NCBI GenBank assembly: GCA_000955875.1
Contig: JYOE01000020.1
Span: 124,001 to 188,000, forward strand
DNA length: 64,000 nt
Direction of reading: 5' to 3'
Origin: Terrabacter sp. 28
GTDB taxonomy: Bacteria > Actinomycetota > Actinomycetes > Actinomycetales > Dermatophilaceae
The translations under genes were made by a program, and so were the position numbers. A model generated the notes under the pieces. It searched no databases. It was not told where the DNA came from and saw nothing but the letters and a program-made list of their open reading frames with translations. Shown here in pieces: positions 40,332 through 49,660 of this stretch (position 1 is its first letter; the number at the start of each line of letters is the position of its first letter).

Positions 40332-41177
40332 GTGCTGCGCCAACGCCTCCCCGTGCGACCGCTGTCGGTGGCCGACAAGGACTCCGCGCTTGCCGTGTGC
40401 GCCCGCGACCGGGTGGCCAACGTCTTCGTCGCCGCGCGCATCGCCGAGGGATCCCTGAGGACCTCGCCAGGCTCGCTCCTCGGCCACTGGGACGACGGCC
40501 GGCTGCGGGGACTCGTCTGGGTCAGCGCCAACGTCGTGCCGGTCGAGCTCGACGACGAGGGTGTTGCGGCGGTGGCCACCCGCATCATGAAGATGCGGCG
40601 CCAGTGCGCCTCGATCTTCGGTCCCAGCGCGCAGGTCGTCGGCCTCTGGGACCGCCTGGGACCGACGTGGGGTCCCGTGCGTGCCGTGCGCACCCACCAG
40701 CCCCTGATGATGACCCGCGAGCGCCCGTCCACCCTCGGGCTGACGCTCGACCCCGACGTGCGACCGGCCCGCATCGACGAGGTCGACATCGTGCTGCCCG
40801 CCGCCGCGCACATGTTCACCGAGGAGATCGGCTACCCGCCGTACTTCGGCTCCGACCGCGGCTACCGGGCGAGCGTGGCCGCCCTCGTCCGTGCCGGCCA
40901 CACCTTCGTCAAGGTGGAGGACGGCGAGGTCGTCTTCAAGGCCGACGTCGGGTCGCTCGCCCTCGGCTGTGCGCAGGTGCAGGGTGTGTGGCTGCACCCA
41001 CGGCTGCGGGGGCAGGGACTCTCGGTCCCGGCCATGGCAAGTGTCGTGGAGCAGGTGCTCTCCGGGATGGCCGAGGAGGTGTCGCTCTACGTGAACGACT
41101 TCAACGTGGCGGCGCGGGCGGCCTACGCCCGCTGCGGTTTCCACGAGGCAGGCGCCTTCACGACCGTGCTGCTCTGA
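40332..41177 (+). CDS. GNAT-family N-acetyltransferase with DUF4081-type N-terminal domain
   Basis: 281 residues. The N-terminal ~120 residues are a degenerate GNAT-like domain (DUF4081 style). The C-terminal GNAT domain has the acetyl-CoA loop VQGVWLHPRLRGQGLSVPAMASVVEQVL and VNDFNVAARAAYARCGFHEAG. A homologous acetyltransferase follows ispG in mycobacteria, so the position is conserved. CACTCT lies 6 nt before GTG 40332; GTG 40329 is an alternative. Substrate unknown. Confidence 0.8.
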   Translation: MLRQRLPVRPLSVADKDSALAVCARDRVANVFVAARIAEGSLRTSPGSLLGHWDDGRLRGLVWVSANVVPVELDDEGVAAVATRIMKMRRQCASIFGPSAQVVGLWDRLGPTWGPVRAVRTHQPLMMTRERPSTLGLTLDPDVRPARIDEVDIVLPAAAHMFTEEIGYPPYFGSDRGYRASVAALVRAGHTFVKVEDGEVVFKADVGSLALGCAQVQGVWLHPRLRGQGLSVPAMASVVEQVLSGMAEEVSLYVNDFNVAARAAYARCGFHEAGAFTTVLL

Positions 41178-41193
41178 CGCGCACAGGGCCGCC

Positions 41194-41199
41194 TAGGGT
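41194..41199 (+). promoter_or_regulatory. -10 box of a leaderless promoter (DoxX-like gene)
   Basis: TAGGGT, 6 nt, then ATG 41206. Confidence 0.45.
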
Positions 41200-41205
41200 G
41201 AGGGG

Positions 41206-41616
41206 ATGAAGACAGCGACGAACGCGCCCCTCGGCAAGGACGCCATCGCCCTGGCGGGTCTCTTCCTCACGTCCGGAGCCATGCACTTCGTGCGGCCCGA
41301 GCCGTTCGAGTCGATCGTGCCGAAGCGGCTGCCGTCCCGACGGGCCCTCGTGTACGCCTCCGGTGCCGCCGAGATCGTCTGTGCGGTAGGGCTTCTCGTT
41401 CCTCGAACGCGTCGCGTCGCAGGACTGGCGTCCGCTGCACTGCTCGTCGCCGTGTTCCCGGCCAACGTCACGATGACTGGCCAGGCGAAGCGGCGGCTCG
41501 ACCGCGACCCCACGGACACGGTGCGGCAGGGCTACCTCGCTGCCACCGTCGCGCGACTGCCGCTGCAGTGGCCGATGATCCGGGCGGCCCTGCGTGCCGG
41601 GGGAGTCATGCGGTGA
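41206..41616 (+). CDS. DoxX-like small membrane protein
   Basis: 136 residues with four hydrophobic segments (~12-26, ~48-64, ~68-84, ~110-122). GLFLTSGAMHFVRPEPFESIVPKRLPSRRALVYASGAAEIVCAVGLL is the DoxX/DoxD-like motif region. Function unknown; some relatives sit in membrane redox complexes. Its 3' end overlaps the convergent GNAT gene by 11 bp. Confidence 0.75.
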   Translation: MKTATNAPLGKDAIALAGLFLTSGAMHFVRPEPFESIVPKRLPSRRALVYASGAAEIVCAVGLLVPRTRRVAGLASAALLVAVFPANVTMTGQAKRRLDRDPTDTVRQGYLAATVARLPLQWPMIRAALRAGGVMR

Positions 41617-42454
41617 AGGTGATGTCGAGGTTGTCGCCGACCCGGCGGTAGCCCATCGCCTGGTAGATGGCGTTGGACGTGGGGTTGGCGAGGTCGGTGA
41701 AGAGCATGCACGACTCGCCGGCGTCCTGCCGCGCCGCGCTGAGGGCCGCCACGACCCCGCTGGCGTAGCCGTGGCCGCGAAGCTCGGGAGGTGTCCAGAC
41801 GCCCGAGATCCGGGTGATCCCGCCGTTGGCGGGGGAGGCATACGCCATGGAGACCGGACGACCGCCGTGCACCCACAGGCCGACCCGTCCCGACGCGATG
41901 TGCCTGTCGAGCGGCGAGGCCAGCGCACCCGGCCCGTCGATCGCTTCGTAGAACTGCTGGTGCCACTCGTCCAACAAGGTGGTGTCGGCCTCCGTGGCGA
42001 CCCGGAAGTCTCCCGGCACCTCGAAGGGCACCTGAGGACGCCCCGGCAGGTCGAACCGGCCGATCTCCATCGACACCGTCGCGGTCACGCCGGTCCTTCG
42101 GACCCACTCGTCGGAGAAGGCCTCGGTCGGCTCGCGCAGACCACCGACGCCGGGGAGGCTGTCGTGGGCGTCGGCGAGCACCGCCGCGAGCGCGCGCGCC
42201 TGGGCCGGTGTCGCCAGCGCGATGTGGAGGTGGCGCGGCGGCGTGTGCATGAACGCGGCCAGGACCTCTCCTGCCTCGTCGGTGCCCACCCACCAGCGCG
42301 GTCCGACGCAGCGGCCGGGGTCGGCGACCAGCCCTTCGGTGACGCTCGCGACGACACTGAGCGCCTCCGGCTCACGTGCGACCAGGGCCGCGAATGCCGT
42401 TCGTGCGAGGGTGGGCTCGGTGATCAACGAGTACGAGAACGACGCCGAGGACAT
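41606..42454 (-). CDS. GNAT-family N-acetyltransferase
   Basis: 282 residues. The C-terminal GNAT core has SGVWTPPELRGHGYASGVVAALSAA (acetyl-CoA binding R/Q-x-x-G-x-A/S form) and LFTDLANPTSNAIYQAMGYRRVGD. The N-terminal ~140 residues form a second, degenerate GNAT-like lobe. ATG 42454 was chosen because GACACT lies 6 nt upstream on the minus strand; ATG 42472 is an in-frame alternative. Substrate unknown. Confidence 0.8.
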   Translation of the reverse strand: MSSASFSYSLITEPTLARTAFAALVAREPEALSVVASVTEGLVADPGRCVGPRWWVGTDEAGEVLAAFMHTPPRHLHIALATPAQARALAAVLADAHDSLPGVGGLREPTEAFSDEWVRRTGVTATVSMEIGRFDLPGRPQVPFEVPGDFRVATEADTTLLDEWHQQFYEAIDGPGALASPLDRHIASGRVGLWVHGGRPVSMAYASPANGGITRISGVWTPPELRGHGYASGVVAALSAARQDAGESCMLFTDLANPTSNAIYQAMGYRRVGDNLDITFTA

Positions 42455-42524
42455 GACGTCAGTGTCGCCCATCGCGAGCGTTCTGCCGTACGAACGCGAC
42501 GGCATACGGCATGGGGCGCACACG

Positions 42525-42558
42525 ACGAAGGCCCGCCCCCGGAGGGACGGGCCTTCGT
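42525..42558 (-). terminator. Terminator hairpin of the sugar ABC operon
   Basis: ACGAAGGCCCG pairs with CGGGCCTTCGT over 11 bp, with additional inner C/G pairing, 22 bp past the stop of the substrate-binding protein gene (minus strand). A CGGCATAC octamer lies at 42500-42507. Confidence 0.8.
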
Positions 42559-42580
42559 GACAGGCGCCCGAGGGCTCAGC

Positions 42581-43684
42581 TCACTTGGTGAGCGGCGCGA
42601 GCGTCGGGTCGTTGGCGTACGCCTCAGCCGCGTTCTCCTTGGTCACGATGACCGGCGGGAGCAGGTTGGCCGGGACGACCTTGACACCGTTGTTGTAGGA
42701 CTTGGTGTCGTTGACCGTCGGCGTCTGGCCCTTCTGGAGGGCCGACACCATGGCGAGGGTCTCCTTGACCAGGTTGCGGGTGTCCTTGTTGATCGTGGAG
42801 TACTGGACCCCGGCCATGATCGACTTGACCGACTCGACCTCGGAGTCCTGACCGGTCACGATCGGGTTCGGCTTGCCGGCTGCCTTGACCGACGTGAGGA
42901 TCGCGCGGGCCAGCGTGTCGTTCGGCGACAGAACGCCGTCAAGGGCGGCACTCGTGTAGTTCGCCGCGAGGAGCGTGTCCATGCGCTTCTGGGCGTTCTC
43001 GGCCTTCCAGTCCTGGGTGACGGCCTGGTTGAAGGCGGTCTGCCCGGAGACGACCTTGAGCGTGCCGTCGTCGATCTTCGGCTTGAGCACCTTCATGGCG
43101 CCGTCGAAGAAGACCTGCGCGTTGGCGTCGTCGGGGGAGCCGGCGAACAGCTCGATGTTGTACGGGCCGTTCGGCTTCTTCTTGGCCATGCCGTCGAGCA
43201 GGGCCTGGCCCTGCAGCTCGCCGACCTTGAAGTTGTCGTAGGCGACGTAGTAGTCGACGGCGTTCGTGTTCTTCACGAGGCGGTCGTAGGCGATGACGAT
43301 CGCGCCCGCGTCCTTGGCGGCCTTGAGCTGGGTGCCCAGCTGCGAGCCGTCGAGGGCGCCCACGACGATGACCTTGGCGCCCTTGGTCACCATGGCCGAG
43401 ATCTGGTTCTGCTGCTCCGACACGCCACCGTTGGCGAACTGGACGTCGCCCTGGAAGCCGGCCGAGGACAGGCCGTCCTTGAACAGCTGCTCGGCGAGCA
43501 CCCAGTTCTCGGAGGTCTTCTTCGGCAGGGCGACGCCGATCATCGCGTTGGCCGGGAAGCCTGCTGCCGCGGAGCCCCCGTTGGAAGCGCCCGGCGTCGC
43601 GCCGGTGTCGCTGTTCCGACCGCAACCGGTCAGAACAAGGGCAGCCACAGCCGTGACGCCCAGCACCTTGGTGAAGGTACGCAT
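42581..43684 (-). CDS. chvE: Sugar ABC transporter substrate-binding lipoprotein (ChvE-like)
   Basis: 367 residues. A Sec-type lipoprotein signal with lipobox LTGC places the lipidated Cys at residue 21. The periplasmic-binding-protein type I fold (VALPKKTSENWVLAEQLFKDGL, GALDGSQLGTQLKAAKDAGAIVIAYDRL, GSPDDANAQVFFDGAM, VLSPNDTLARAI, VTGQDSEVESVKSIMAG) is close in style to ChvE/XylF multiple-monosaccharide binders. Encoded last in the gguA-gguB-chvE-like operon. The symbol is by architecture only; the sugar is not known. Confidence 0.82.
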   Translation of the reverse strand: MRTFTKVLGVTAVAALVLTGCGRNSDTGATPGASNGGSAAAGFPANAMIGVALPKKTSENWVLAEQLFKDGLSSAGFQGDVQFANGGVSEQQNQISAMVTKGAKVIVVGALDGSQLGTQLKAAKDAGAIVIAYDRLVKNTNAVDYYVAYDNFKVGELQGQALLDGMAKKKPNGPYNIELFAGSPDDANAQVFFDGAMKVLKPKIDDGTLKVVSGQTAFNQAVTQDWKAENAQKRMDTLLAANYTSAALDGVLSPNDTLARAILTSVKAAGKPNPIVTGQDSEVESVKSIMAGVQYSTINKDTRNLVKETLAMVSALQKGQTPTVNDTKSYNNGVKVVPANLLPPVIVTKENAAEAYANDPTLAPLTK

Positions 43685-43784
43685 GTGCTCTCTTTCCTCT
43701 CATCGCGTCCGGGCGAACGCGGATCCTTCTCGGTCTCGGGCGGGCGCCCTGACCGGGTCTGAGGGTCAGCCGAACCCGGGCGGT

Positions 43785-45077
43785 TCAGCTGGACTGGCGG
43801 ATGCTCTCGTTGATCGGAGCGGTCTCGGTCTCGGCCGACGGCGGGGGAGTGACGTCGTCGCCACCGCCGCGCCCGCGGGCGTTGCGCATGAGCAGCCCGA
43901 TGAGCGAGGCGCGGCCCTGCGACTTGTTGTAGACGTCGAACGCGACGGCGACGAGCAGCACGAGGCCCTTGATCATCTGGGTCGCGTCGGCACCGATTCC
44001 CTTGAGCTGCAGGCCGTTGTTGAGCACGGCCATGACGAGGCCTCCGACGATCGAGCCGACGACGGTGCCGACGCCGCCGGTGACGGCGGCGCCACCGATG
44101 AAGACGGCCGCGATGGCGTCGAGCTCCCAGCCCACACCGTCGGCCGGGCCCGAGGCGGTGGAGCGGGCCACGAAGATCATGCCGGCGAGCGCCGCCAGGA
44201 TCGACATGTTCATCATGACCAGGAAGTTGACCTTCTTGCTCTTGACGCCGGAGAGCTCGGCCGCGTGGCGGTTGCCACCGACGGCGTAGATGTGGCGGCC
44301 GATGACGGTGCGGTTGGAGATGAAGCCGTAGAGCAGCACGAGGACCGCCAGGATCATGCCCGCGACGGGGAACGAGGTGCCCGGTCGGCCGGAGCCGAAG
44401 AGCAGCGTCGCCGCGATGATCGCCGCGCAGATCAGGGCCAGCCGCACCCACATGACCCAGGCGTCCTCGACCTCGGCGCCGAGCTTGACGAGCGCGCGGC
44501 GGCTGCGGAGGGCGCCGTAGACGATGCCGGCTGCGAGCAGCAGCCCGAGCAGCACGGTGAGGTTGTTGTAGCCGGTGTTGGGCCCGACCTCGGGCAGGTA
44601 GCCGCCACCGATGACCTGGAAGTCGTCGGAGACGGGCACGGAGTTCGACTTGCCGACGTACTGGTTCGCGCCGCGGAAGAGCAGCATGCCCGACAGCGTC
44701 ACGATGAACGCCGGGATGCCGACGTACGCCGTCCAGAGGCCTTGCCACGCCCCGACCAGGGCGCCGAGCGCGAGCCCGAAGAGGATGCCGAGCCACCAGC
44801 TGAGCCCCCAGTCGCGCATCGCGATGGCGACCGAGATGCCGACGAACGCCGCGACCGAGCCGACGGAGAGGTCGATGTGGCCGGCGATGATGACGAGCAC
44901 CATGCCGATCGCGAGGACGAGGATGTAGGAGTTCTGCTGGAAGATGTTGATGACGTTGTCGGGCGTCAGCGTGAGCCCTGCGGTCCAGATCTGGAAGAAG
45001 ATGATCAGCGCCACGAGGGCGAAGATCATGCCGAGCTGACGGGTGTCGCCACCGAAGATCTTCTTGACCTTGTCCAT
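43785..45077 (-). CDS. gguB: Sugar ABC transporter permease (GguB-like)
   Basis: 430 residues with ~11 hydrophobic segments. GHIDLSVGSVAAFVG and GANQYVGKSNSVPVSD fit CUT2 permeases; AVGGNRHAAELSGVKSKKVNFLVMMNMSILAALAG is the coupling region. The length and C-terminal hydrophilic tail match GguB/MmsB-type proteins. SD AGGA lies ~7 nt before ATG 45077. The 84-bp gap to the ATPase gene shows no terminator. Confidence 0.85.
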   Translation of the reverse strand: MDKVKKIFGGDTRQLGMIFALVALIIFFQIWTAGLTLTPDNVINIFQQNSYILVLAIGMVLVIIAGHIDLSVGSVAAFVGISVAIAMRDWGLSWWLGILFGLALGALVGAWQGLWTAYVGIPAFIVTLSGMLLFRGANQYVGKSNSVPVSDDFQVIGGGYLPEVGPNTGYNNLTVLLGLLLAAGIVYGALRSRRALVKLGAEVEDAWVMWVRLALICAAIIAATLLFGSGRPGTSFPVAGMILAVLVLLYGFISNRTVIGRHIYAVGGNRHAAELSGVKSKKVNFLVMMNMSILAALAGMIFVARSTASGPADGVGWELDAIAAVFIGGAAVTGGVGTVVGSIVGGLVMAVLNNGLQLKGIGADATQMIKGLVLLVAVAFDVYNKSQGRASLIGLLMRNARGRGGGDDVTPPPSAETETAPINESIRQSS

Positions 45078-45161
45078 TGGTGCTTCCTGGCTCTGTCGGG
45101 TGTGGATGGGGAGGGGAGTGGGCGCTGCGTGTCGACGGGGTGGGTGGCCCGTGGCGGCCGC

Positions 45162-46781
45162 TCAGGCGCTCTCGCGTGACCGGTCGCCGCCACCGGGCGT
45201 GCGGCGGGTCATGAGCCGCATCAGCGACTCCTGGTCGGCCTGCTCGCGGTCGAGCACGCCGGTGACGGCACCTTCACTGATGGTGTAGATGCGGTCGGAC
45301 AGCCCGATCAGCTCGGGCAGCTCCGAGGAGACGAGGATGACGCCCTTCCCCTCGGACGCCATGCGCTGGATGATCCCGTAGATCTCGAACTTCGCGCCGA
45401 CGTCGATGCCACGGGTCGGCTCGTCGAGGATGAGCAGGTCGGGCTCGGTGAAGAGCCACTTGGCCAGCACGACCTTCTGCTGGTTGCCGCCCGACAGTTT
45501 CGCGACGCCCTCGTCGACGTTGGGAGCCTTGGTGCGCAACGACTTCCGGTACGACTCGGCGTAGTTGTACTCCTGGCGGTCGTCGACGACGAAGCCCTTG
45601 GTGATGCGCGAGAGGCGGGCCGAGACGGTGGTGCGCTTGATGTCGTCGAGCAGGTTCAGGCCGAGCGACTTGCGGTCCTCGGTGACGTAGGCGAGGCCGG
45701 CGTCGATGGCGTCGGCCACGCTGCGCAGCCTGAGCTCCTTGCCGTCCTTGACGATGGAGCCCTCGACGTACGTGCCGTAGGAGCGGCCGAAGAGGCTGCG
45801 CATCAGCTCGGTGCGGCCGGCCCCCATGAGGCCGGCGAAGCCGACGATCTCGCCGCGGCGCACGAAGAAGTCGCTGTGCTTGGCCACGAGCCGGTCGGGG
45901 ACGCTCGGGTGGCGGACGGTCCAGTTCTTCACCTCGAAGAAGACCTCGCCGATCTTCGGCGTGTGGTCGGGGAAGCGCGACTCGAGGTCGCGCCCGACCA
46001 TGCCCCGGATGATCCGGTTCTCGTCGACGCCGTCCTCCTTGACGCGCAGCGTCTCGATGGACCTGCCGTCACGGATGATCGTGATGGAGTCGGCGATCTG
46101 CTCGATCTCGTTGAGCTTGTGGCTGATCATGATGCACGTGACGCCCTTGGCGCGCAGCCCCGCGATGAGGTCGAGCAGGTGCTGGGAGTCGCCCTCGTTG
46201 AGCGCGGCCGTGGGCTCGTCGAGGATGAGCAGCTTCACGTCCTTGGAGAGCGCCTTGGCGATCTCGACGAGCTGCTGCTTGCCGACACCGATCTCGCGGA
46301 TCTTCGTGTCGGGCTCCTCCTGGAGGCCGACACGGGCGAGCAGCTCGCGCGCCTTGACGCGGGTGGAGAGCCAGTCGATGACGCCGCCGCTCGCCGTCTC
46401 GTTGCCGAGGAAGATGTTCTCGGCGATCGACATCTCGGGGATGAGCGCGAGCTCCTGGTGGATGATGACGATGCCCGCGTGCTCGCTGTCGCGGATGTTG
46501 TGGAACTCGACGAGCCGGCCCTCGAAGTGGATCTCACCGTCGTAGCTGCCGGCCGGGTAGACCCCGGACAGCACCTTCATCAGGGTCGACTTGCCGGCGC
46601 CGTTCTCGCCGCAGATGGCGTGGACCTCGCCGCGGCGGACCGCCATCGACACGTTGGAGAGGGCCTTGACCCCCGGGAACTCCTTGGTGATGTCTCGCAT
46701 CTCGAGGATGACGTTGCCCGGCTGGCCGCTCGTGACGTCACTGCCCGCGTGGCCCGGAGCCGGGGTGGAGGGGTCGCTCAT
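45162..46781 (-). CDS. gguA: Sugar ABC transporter ATP-binding protein (GguA-like, two NBDs)
   Basis: 539 residues with two ABC domains. NBD1 has Walker A CGENGAGKSTLMKVLSG and Walker B LLILDEPTAALNEGD. NBD2 has FAGLMGAGRTELMRSLFG (degenerate Walker A), signature KLSGGNQQKVVLAKWL and LLILDEPTRGIDVGA, as usual for CUT2 sugar importers. ATG 46781 was preferred; AAGGAG lies 13 nt upstream, a long spacing, and ATG 46820 is in frame but poorly supported. First gene of the transporter operon, divergent from proS. Confidence 0.88.
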   Translation of the reverse strand: MSDPSTPAPGHAGSDVTSGQPGNVILEMRDITKEFPGVKALSNVSMAVRRGEVHAICGENGAGKSTLMKVLSGVYPAGSYDGEIHFEGRLVEFHNIRDSEHAGIVIIHQELALIPEMSIAENIFLGNETASGGVIDWLSTRVKARELLARVGLQEEPDTKIREIGVGKQQLVEIAKALSKDVKLLILDEPTAALNEGDSQHLLDLIAGLRAKGVTCIMISHKLNEIEQIADSITIIRDGRSIETLRVKEDGVDENRIIRGMVGRDLESRFPDHTPKIGEVFFEVKNWTVRHPSVPDRLVAKHSDFFVRRGEIVGFAGLMGAGRTELMRSLFGRSYGTYVEGSIVKDGKELRLRSVADAIDAGLAYVTEDRKSLGLNLLDDIKRTTVSARLSRITKGFVVDDRQEYNYAESYRKSLRTKAPNVDEGVAKLSGGNQQKVVLAKWLFTEPDLLILDEPTRGIDVGAKFEIYGIIQRMASEGKGVILVSSELPELIGLSDRIYTISEGAVTGVLDREQADQESLMRLMTRRTPGGGDRSRESA

Positions 46782-46974
46782 CTGGTCGTCAACACTCCTT
46801 TGTGGTGTCCACGGGTGCATGCACTCAATGCCGATTGTTGCTCACCGTTCGTGCTCACGTCGCCGAACCCGGCGGTGGCGTTGTCACAAGGACGTCACGA
46901 TCCCGGACCTTCCTGACACCGCTGTGCCGGCAGGCTCACTGAACACGCGGCCGAGCCACCGGTCAAGCGGGTGA

Positions 46975-47005
46975 CCTGTTCTTGTCCTGACCGGACAGGA
47001 ACAGG
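46975..47005. promoter_or_regulatory. 13-bp inverted repeat upstream of proS
   Basis: CCTGTTCTTGTCC and GGACAGGAACAGG pair over 13 bp with one T-G wobble and a 5-nt centre (TGACC). It lies in the 318-bp gap between divergent gguA and proS, upstream of the proposed proS -10, so it cannot end either gene. An operator is more likely. The remainder of the gap shows only promoter-like sequence. Confidence 0.4.
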
Positions 47006-47043
47006 ACAGGACACGTGCCAAGAGCGGTCCTCGGAGCGGCCGA

Positions 47044-47049
47044 TATCCT
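47044..47049 (+). promoter_or_regulatory. -10 box for proS
   Basis: TATCCT, predicting a ~45-nt leader with a real SD (GAGGAG, 47089-47094) before GTG 47100. The -35 is not obvious. Confidence 0.4.
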
Positions 47050-47099
47050 GCGCACGTTCCGCACCCACGCGCGCCCAGCGCAGCACCCGAGGAGTCCCG

Positions 47100-48878
47100 G
47101 TGGCCCTGCACATGTCGTCCCTGTTCCTGCGCACGCTTCGCGAGGACCCGGCGGACGCAGAGGTCCCGAGCCACAAGCTGCTCGTCCGCGCCGGCTACGT
47201 CCGCCGCGTGAGCCCCGGCGTCTACACCTGGCTGCCCCTGGGCCTGCGCGTGCTGCGCAACGTCGAGCGGATCGTGCGCGAGGAGATGGACGCGATCGGC
47301 GCCCAGGAGCTGCTCTTCCCGGCCCTGCTGCCCAAGGAGCCCTTCGAGGCGACCGGCCGCTGGACCGAGTACGGCGACAACATCTTCCGGCTCCAGGACC
47401 GCAAGGGGGCCGACCACCTGCTCGGCCCGACCCACGAGGAGATGTTCACCCAGACGGTCAAGGACCTCTACAGCTCCTACAAGGACCTGCCGCTGTCGAT
47501 CTACCAGATCCAGACGAAGTACCGCGACGAGGCCCGTCCGCGCGCAGGCGTGCTGCGCGGTCGCGAGTTCGTCATGAAGGACTCCTACTCGTTCGACGTC
47601 GATGAGGCCGGCCTCGACAAGAGCTACCAGCTGCACCGTGACGCGTACGTCCGCATCTTCGACCGCCTCGGCTTCCACTACGTCATCGTCGAGGCGATGG
47701 CGGGCGCCATGGGTGGCAGCAAGAGCGAGGAGTTCCTCGCCACGGCCGAGGTCGGCGAGGACACGTACGTCCACTGCACGAGCTGCGGGTACGCCGCGAA
47801 CGTCGAGGCCGTGCGCGTGCCCGCCCCCGACCCGGTCGGGTGGGACGGCGTGCCTGCCGCGCACGCCGAGGACACCCCGGACACCCCCACCATCGAGACG
47901 CTCGTGGCGCACCTCAACGAGCGCTTCCCGCGCGACGACCGCGCGTGGGAGGCCGGCGACACCCTCAAGAACGTCGTCGTCATGCTCGTGCACCCCGACG
48001 GCACGCGCGAGCCGCTCGCCATCGGCGTGCCCGGCGACCGCGAGGTCGACGAGAAGCGCCTCGGCGCCCAGGTCGAGCCGGCCGAGGTGGAGGCCTTCAC
48101 CGAGGCCGACTTCGCCGCCAACCCCGCCCTCGTCAAGGGCTACATCGGCCCGGGGGCTCTCGGCTCCGAGGGCAGCACCGGCATCCGCTACCTGCTCGAC
48201 CCGCGCGTCGCCGACGGCACCCGGTGGGTCACCGGCGCCAACGTGCCCGGCCAGCACGTCCTCGACCTCGTCGCCGGCCGTGACTTCACCGCCGACGGCA
48301 CCATCGAGGCGGCCGAGGTGCGACCCGGCGACGCCTGCCCCAGCTGCGACCACACCCTCTCGGCCGCCCGGGGCATCGAGATGGGCCACGTCTTCCAGCT
48401 CGGCACGAAGTACGCGGAGGCCCTCGACCTCAAGGTGCTCGACCAGAACGGCAAGCTCGTCACCGTCGTGATGGGCTCCTACGGCGTCGGCGTCTCCCGC
48501 GCGGTCGCCTGCGTCGTGGAGGGCAACAACGACGAGGCGGGCATCATCTGGCCGCGCGAGCTCTCGCCCGTCGACGTGCACATCGTGGCAGCCGGCAAGG
48601 ACGAGGCACTCTTCGTCAAGGCCGAGGAGGTCGCGCGCGAGCTCGAGGTGCAGGGACTGTCGGTCCTCGTCGACGACCGCAAGGGCGTCAGCCCCGGTGT
48701 GAAGTTCAAGGACTCCGAGCTCATCGGCGTGCCGACGATCCTCGTCATCGGTCGCGGTCTCGCCGACGGCAAGGTCGAGATCAAGGACCGTCGCTCCGGC
48801 GAGCGCCGCGAGGTCGCGGTCGACGACGTCGTGGCGGCGCTGACCGCCGAGGTGACGGCCGAGGTCGAGCGCTCGTGA
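47100..48878 (+). CDS. proS: Prolyl-tRNA synthetase (bacterial type)
   Basis: 592 residues. Class II motif 1 is near VSPGVYTWLPLGLRVLRNVERIVREEM, motif 2 near RPRAGVLRGREFVMKDSYSFD, and motif 3 near VMGSYGVGVSRAVA. Residues ~220-400 are the INS trans-editing domain (TLKNVVVMLVHPDGTREPLAIGVPGDREVD), and ~490-585 the anticodon-binding domain. GTG 47100 with GAGGAG at 5-nt spacing was chosen over ATG 47112. Its stop overlaps the HAD gene by 4 nt. Confidence 0.96.
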   Translation: MALHMSSLFLRTLREDPADAEVPSHKLLVRAGYVRRVSPGVYTWLPLGLRVLRNVERIVREEMDAIGAQELLFPALLPKEPFEATGRWTEYGDNIFRLQDRKGADHLLGPTHEEMFTQTVKDLYSSYKDLPLSIYQIQTKYRDEARPRAGVLRGREFVMKDSYSFDVDEAGLDKSYQLHRDAYVRIFDRLGFHYVIVEAMAGAMGGSKSEEFLATAEVGEDTYVHCTSCGYAANVEAVRVPAPDPVGWDGVPAAHAEDTPDTPTIETLVAHLNERFPRDDRAWEAGDTLKNVVVMLVHPDGTREPLAIGVPGDREVDEKRLGAQVEPAEVEAFTEADFAANPALVKGYIGPGALGSEGSTGIRYLLDPRVADGTRWVTGANVPGQHVLDLVAGRDFTADGTIEAAEVRPGDACPSCDHTLSAARGIEMGHVFQLGTKYAEALDLKVLDQNGKLVTVVMGSYGVGVSRAVACVVEGNNDEAGIIWPRELSPVDVHIVAAGKDEALFVKAEEVARELEVQGLSVLVDDRKGVSPGVKFKDSELIGVPTILVIGRGLADGKVEIKDRRSGERREVAVDDVVAALTAEVTAEVERS

Positions 48879-49660
48879 CGGCTGCCGCCCGTCCCGTCGA
48901 GGCGGTCGTCTTCGACTGGGGCGGCACCCTGACGCCCTGGCACGAGGTCGACCTGCCGCAGCAGTGGCGCGTCTTCGCGCGAACCGTCCACGGCCTACCG
49001 GTCGAGGACCCCGACATGCCGGCCGAGGACCTCGCGGAGGCCGACTCGCTGGCGATGCGCATCCTCGAGGCCGAGGACCGGGCGTGGCGGCGGGGGCGCG
49101 AGACCCACGAGAGCGCCTCGATCGCGGCGATCCTCGACGACGCAGGTGTCGACCCCGAGCACGACCGACACCACCTCGCCCTGGCCGCCTACCGCCGGTT
49201 CTGGGAGCCCCACACCCACACCGACGCCCAAGTGCGCCCACTCTGGGAGTCGCTGCGGCGCAAGGGGATCCGCGTCGGCGTGCTCTCCAACACCATCTGG
49301 ACGCGCGACTACCACCGCGAGGTCTTCGAGCGGGACGGGGTGCTCGACCTGCTCGACGCCGACGTCTACTCGTCCGAGATCCACGTCGTGAAGCCGCACC
49401 CCGACGCGTTCCGCGCGGTCTGTACGGCCCTCGACGTCGAGCCCGAGCGGACCGTCTACGTCGGCGACCGGCTCTTCGAGGACGTCCACGGGCCGCACCA
49501 GGTCGGGATGCGCGCCATCCTCGTCCCGCACTCCGACATCCCGGCCGGCCAGCGGATGCCGGTCGACGCGCGGCCCGACGCCGTGGCCGACGAGCTGCTC
49601 GACGTCGCCGGCATCGTCGCGTTCTGGAACCACCAGGCCGCGGGCGGCGTCGGGGCGTGA
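48875..49660 (+). CDS. HAD-superfamily hydrolase
   Basis: 261 residues. Motif I is VFDWGGTLTPW, in which the usual DxDGT second Asp is glycine, a variant seen in some HAD subfamilies. Motif II is VLSNT, motif III the Lys in HVVKPHPDAF, and motif IV VYVGDRLFEDV. The loss of the general acid/base Asp may lower or change phosphatase activity. GTG start overlaps the proS stop (GTGA) and its own stop overlaps the TauE/SafE gene, so three genes are coupled. Confidence 0.85.
   Translation: MTAAARPVEAVVFDWGGTLTPWHEVDLPQQWRVFARTVHGLPVEDPDMPAEDLAEADSLAMRILEAEDRAWRRGRETHESASIAAILDDAGVDPEHDRHHLALAAYRRFWEPHTHTDAQVRPLWESLRRKGIRVGVLSNTIWTRDYHREVFERDGVLDLLDADVYSSEIHVVKPHPDAFRAVCTALDVEPERTVYVGDRLFEDVHGPHQVGMRAILVPHSDIPAGQRMPVDARPDAVADELLDVAGIVAFWNHQAAGGVGA

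Noticed and set aside
46782..47099. T-box riboswitch upstream of proS
   Set aside because: The predicted leader is only about 45 nt, and no T-box consensus or alternative terminator was seen. The large inverted repeat lies upstream of the proposed promoter.
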